A stretch of 23,843 bases of DNA from contig DXZL01000011.1 of assembly GCA_019419725.1 (NCBI GenBank), forward strand, positions 1-23,843, given 5' to 3'. How positions within the stretch are numbered: position 1 is the first letter of the stretch; every line of letters starts with the position of its first letter. A program made the position numbers and the translations under genes. Of this stretch, positions 22,187 through 23,843 are shown piece after piece. Source of the stretch: Veillonella sp. GTDB lineage: Bacteria > Bacillota > Negativicutes > Veillonellales > Veillonellaceae. The notes below the pieces were generated by a model. It was not told the origin of the DNA, did not search any database, and was given only the letters and a program-made list of their open reading frames with translations.

Positions 22187-23650
22187 TTATTTTACGTCAC
22201 TGAAATCGATGTTCATACCCAATGCTTTAGCAACGCCTTCACCATAAGCTGGATCGCATTGGTAGCAATGTTTTGCATGGCGTTCTTTAATGAAATCAGG
22301 TACACCATCCATAGCTGCTGCTGTATTTTCGAACAAGATTTGTTGTTGTTCAGGGCTCATGAGACCGAACAACTTACCTGGTTGTGTGTAGAAGTCAGAA
22401 TCGTCTTCGTAGAAGTCGTATTGGTATGCTGCACCAGATACGTCTAAGCCAGGATTTTTGAATTGAGGTTGTTCAGCCCATTCACCGAAGCTGTTAGGTG
22501 CATAGCCAATTGTGGAGCCATGGTTACCATCTACACGACCTTGGCCATCACGATGGTAGCTATTTACAGGACATTTAGGTGCATTAACAGGAATTTGATG
22601 GTAGTTAACACCTAGGCGGTAACGTTGTGCATCGGCATAGGAGAACAAACGACCTTGAAGCATTCTATCAGGAGAGAAAGAAATGCCTGGAACGATAGTA
22701 GAAGGTGCAAACGCAGATTGTTCTACATCTTGGAAGTAGTTTTCTGGATTGCGATTAAGCTCCATTACACCTACTTCGATTAATGGGAATTCATCGTGGT
22801 ACCATACTTTTGTTAAGTCAAATGGATTGTATGGCATGTTGTTAGCTTGCTCTTCTGTCATCACTTGGATGCATAATTTCCATTTAGGGAAATCACCGCG
22901 TTCAATAGCATCAAATAGGTCACGTTGATGGCTTTCACGGTCATTAGCCACAAGCTCAGCCGCTTCAGCATTGGAGAGGTTTTCAATCGGTTGTTGGCAA
23001 ACCCAGTGGAATTTAACCCATACGCGTTCATCGTTTTCATTGATGAGACTGTATGTATGGCTACCAAAACCATGCATTGTGCGGTAGGATTTAGGAATAC
23101 CACGGTCACTCATTACGATTGTTACTTGGTGAATGGCTTCTGGCAAGCTAGACCAGAAGTCCCAGTTTGCTGTTGCATCGCGAAGGTTTGTTTTCGGATT
23201 GCGTTTTACAGCGCGGTTCAAATCAGGGAATTGCAATGGATCGCGGATGAAGAATACAGGTGTGTTGTTACCCGCGAGGTCCCAGTTACCTTCTTCTGTA
23301 TAGAATTTTACAGCAAAACCACGAATATCGCGCTCTGCATCAGCGGCACCACGTTCGCCTGCAACTGTGGAGAAACGTACAAATACTGGTGTTTCCTTGC
23401 CTACTTCAGAGAAAAGTTTTGCTTTTGTATATTTAGTAATATCATTTGTTACTTTGAAAGTACCGAATGCACCAGACCCTTTTGCGTGCATGCGGCGTTC
23501 AGGAATTACTTCACGCGCAAAATGACCTAATTTCTCCATCAACCAAACATCTTGCATCAATACAGGACCACGTTTGCCTGCTGTTGCAGAATTGCGATTC
23601 TCCGGCACAGGAGCGCCAAAGGCTGTCGTTAGTTTTTTTTCATCACTCAT
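22187..23650 (-). CDS. katA: Haem catalase, clade of small-subunit monofunctional enzymes
   Basis: A 487-residue monofunctional catalase that breaks down hydrogen peroxide in the cytoplasm. Catalytic H55 lies in R-R-M-H-A-K-G-S-G, the distal asparagine in G-N-N-T-P-V-F-F (128/129), and haem-ligand Y338 in R-L-F-S-Y-A-D-A-Q-R-Y-R, with R334 beside it. Length is typical of the small-subunit class, and the frame is intact throughout. RBS TAGGAG precedes the ATG. A promoter and a Fur/PerR-type palindrome lie upstream. Confidence 0.95.
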   Translation of the reverse strand: MSDEKKLTTAFGAPVPENRNSATAGKRGPVLMQDVWLMEKLGHFAREVIPERRMHAKGSGAFGTFKVTNDITKYTKAKLFSEVGKETPVFVRFSTVAGERGAADAERDIRGFAVKFYTEEGNWDLAGNNTPVFFIRDPLQFPDLNRAVKRNPKTNLRDATANWDFWSSLPEAIHQVTIVMSDRGIPKSYRTMHGFGSHTYSLINENDERVWVKFHWVCQQPIENLSNAEAAELVANDRESHQRDLFDAIERGDFPKWKLCIQVMTEEQANNMPYNPFDLTKVWYHDEFPLIEVGVMELNRNPENYFQDVEQSAFAPSTIVPGISFSPDRMLQGRLFSYADAQRYRLGVNYHQIPVNAPKCPVNSYHRDGQGRVDGNHGSTIGYAPNSFGEWAEQPQFKNPGLDVSGAAYQYDFYEDDSDFYTQPGKLFGLMSPEQQQILFENTAAAMDGVPDFIKERHAKHCYQCDPAYGEGVAKALGMNIDFSDVK

Positions 23651-23754
23651 ATTATTGACTCCTACTTAGAAAAATAAAAATAATTGTTTTTACATAACTT
23701 AACACTTCATATAATCTTAATGAAAACAATGATTATTAGAAGACAATCATTAAC

Positions 23755-23769
23755 GGATAATCATTATCC
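23755..23769 (-). promoter_or_regulatory. Fur/PerR-type operator at katA
   Basis: A perfect 15-bp palindrome GGATAATCATTATCC, 12 of 14 matches to the 7-1-7 consensus. Two related half-sites (AATGATTATT and CAATCATTA) follow at 23728-23752. It lies about +10 to +24 from the predicted start near 23778. Confidence 0.65.
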
Positions 23770-23784
23770 ATTATTTCTCTTCTA

Positions 23785-23813
23785 ATTTTATCATATCTTT
23801 TTAAACAAAACAA
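23785..23813 (-). promoter_or_regulatory. Candidate promoter of katA
   Basis: On the minus strand, TTGTTT (23813-23808), a 17-bp spacer and TAAAAT (23790-23785) place the operator just downstream of the start, as at sod. Confidence 0.45.
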
Positions 23814-23843
23814 TACTGATTCTGTATAAATAGTGTATACATC

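Noticed and set aside
22925..23530. A 201-codon open frame on the plus strand inside catalase
   Set aside because: It lies wholly antisense to a clear catalase gene, has no good ribosome binding site, and its product is cysteine-rich and without motifs. It is a shadow of biased codon use.

Overview
The window reads as chromosomal DNA of a low-GC diderm Firmicute of the Negativicutes, most likely Veillonella. This is inferred from protein content: a YadA-type trimeric autotransporter and a TonB-C-like secreted protein (an outer membrane) sit beside Firmicute-type families (YutG, ECF transporter, holin-like toxin, GGAGG-type ribosome binding sites). No 16S rRNA is present, so genus is not proven.

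Layout. 1-1325: start of a minus-strand gene with a GTG start, then three 24-bp palindromes at exact 40-bp spacing, a LUD-domain (LutC/YkgG-like) protein and a convergent XRE regulator. 1672-4604: homotetrameric-type glutamate synthase small subunit (gltA) with a structured leader, divergent from a PatB/MalY-type C-S lyase. 4767-9504, all minus strand: a DUF1858/DUF438/hemerythrin/PAS protein, superoxide dismutase, a nicotinamidase-like hydrolase, a YutG/PgpA-family protein, a small secreted TonB-C-like protein and a YjdM/PhnA zinc-ribbon protein. 9605-9938: a compact type I toxin-antitoxin locus with a 23-residue holin-like toxin and a convergent antisense RNA driven by a near-consensus promoter. 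9943-10440: an ECF transporter S component.

10552-17224: ten closely spaced minus-strand genes. Several match families known from polymorphic-toxin immunity loci (SUKH-like, DUF1877/YfbM, DUF2262, DUF2695, W-x-x-L...YG-type HEAT-like, LRR, DUF6630-like), yet no toxin is in view. Upstream of them (17480-19624) is a trimeric autotransporter adhesin with an unusual coiled-coil tail after its membrane anchor and a terminator-like hairpin in its leader. 19853-23650: tRNA-Arg(CCT), a class C acid phosphatase, an unrecognised secreted protein on the plus strand and a full-length haem catalase.

Genes working together. Superoxide dismutase and catalase each have a Fur/PerR-type 7-1-7 palindrome just downstream of a recognisable promoter, so they probably share metal- or peroxide-responsive control. 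The DUF438/hemerythrin protein near sod fits the same redox theme. The most interesting parts are the toxin-antitoxin locus with its four related repeat arms, the toxin-less immunity-type operon, the triple palindrome array and the alternative-pairing leader of gltA.
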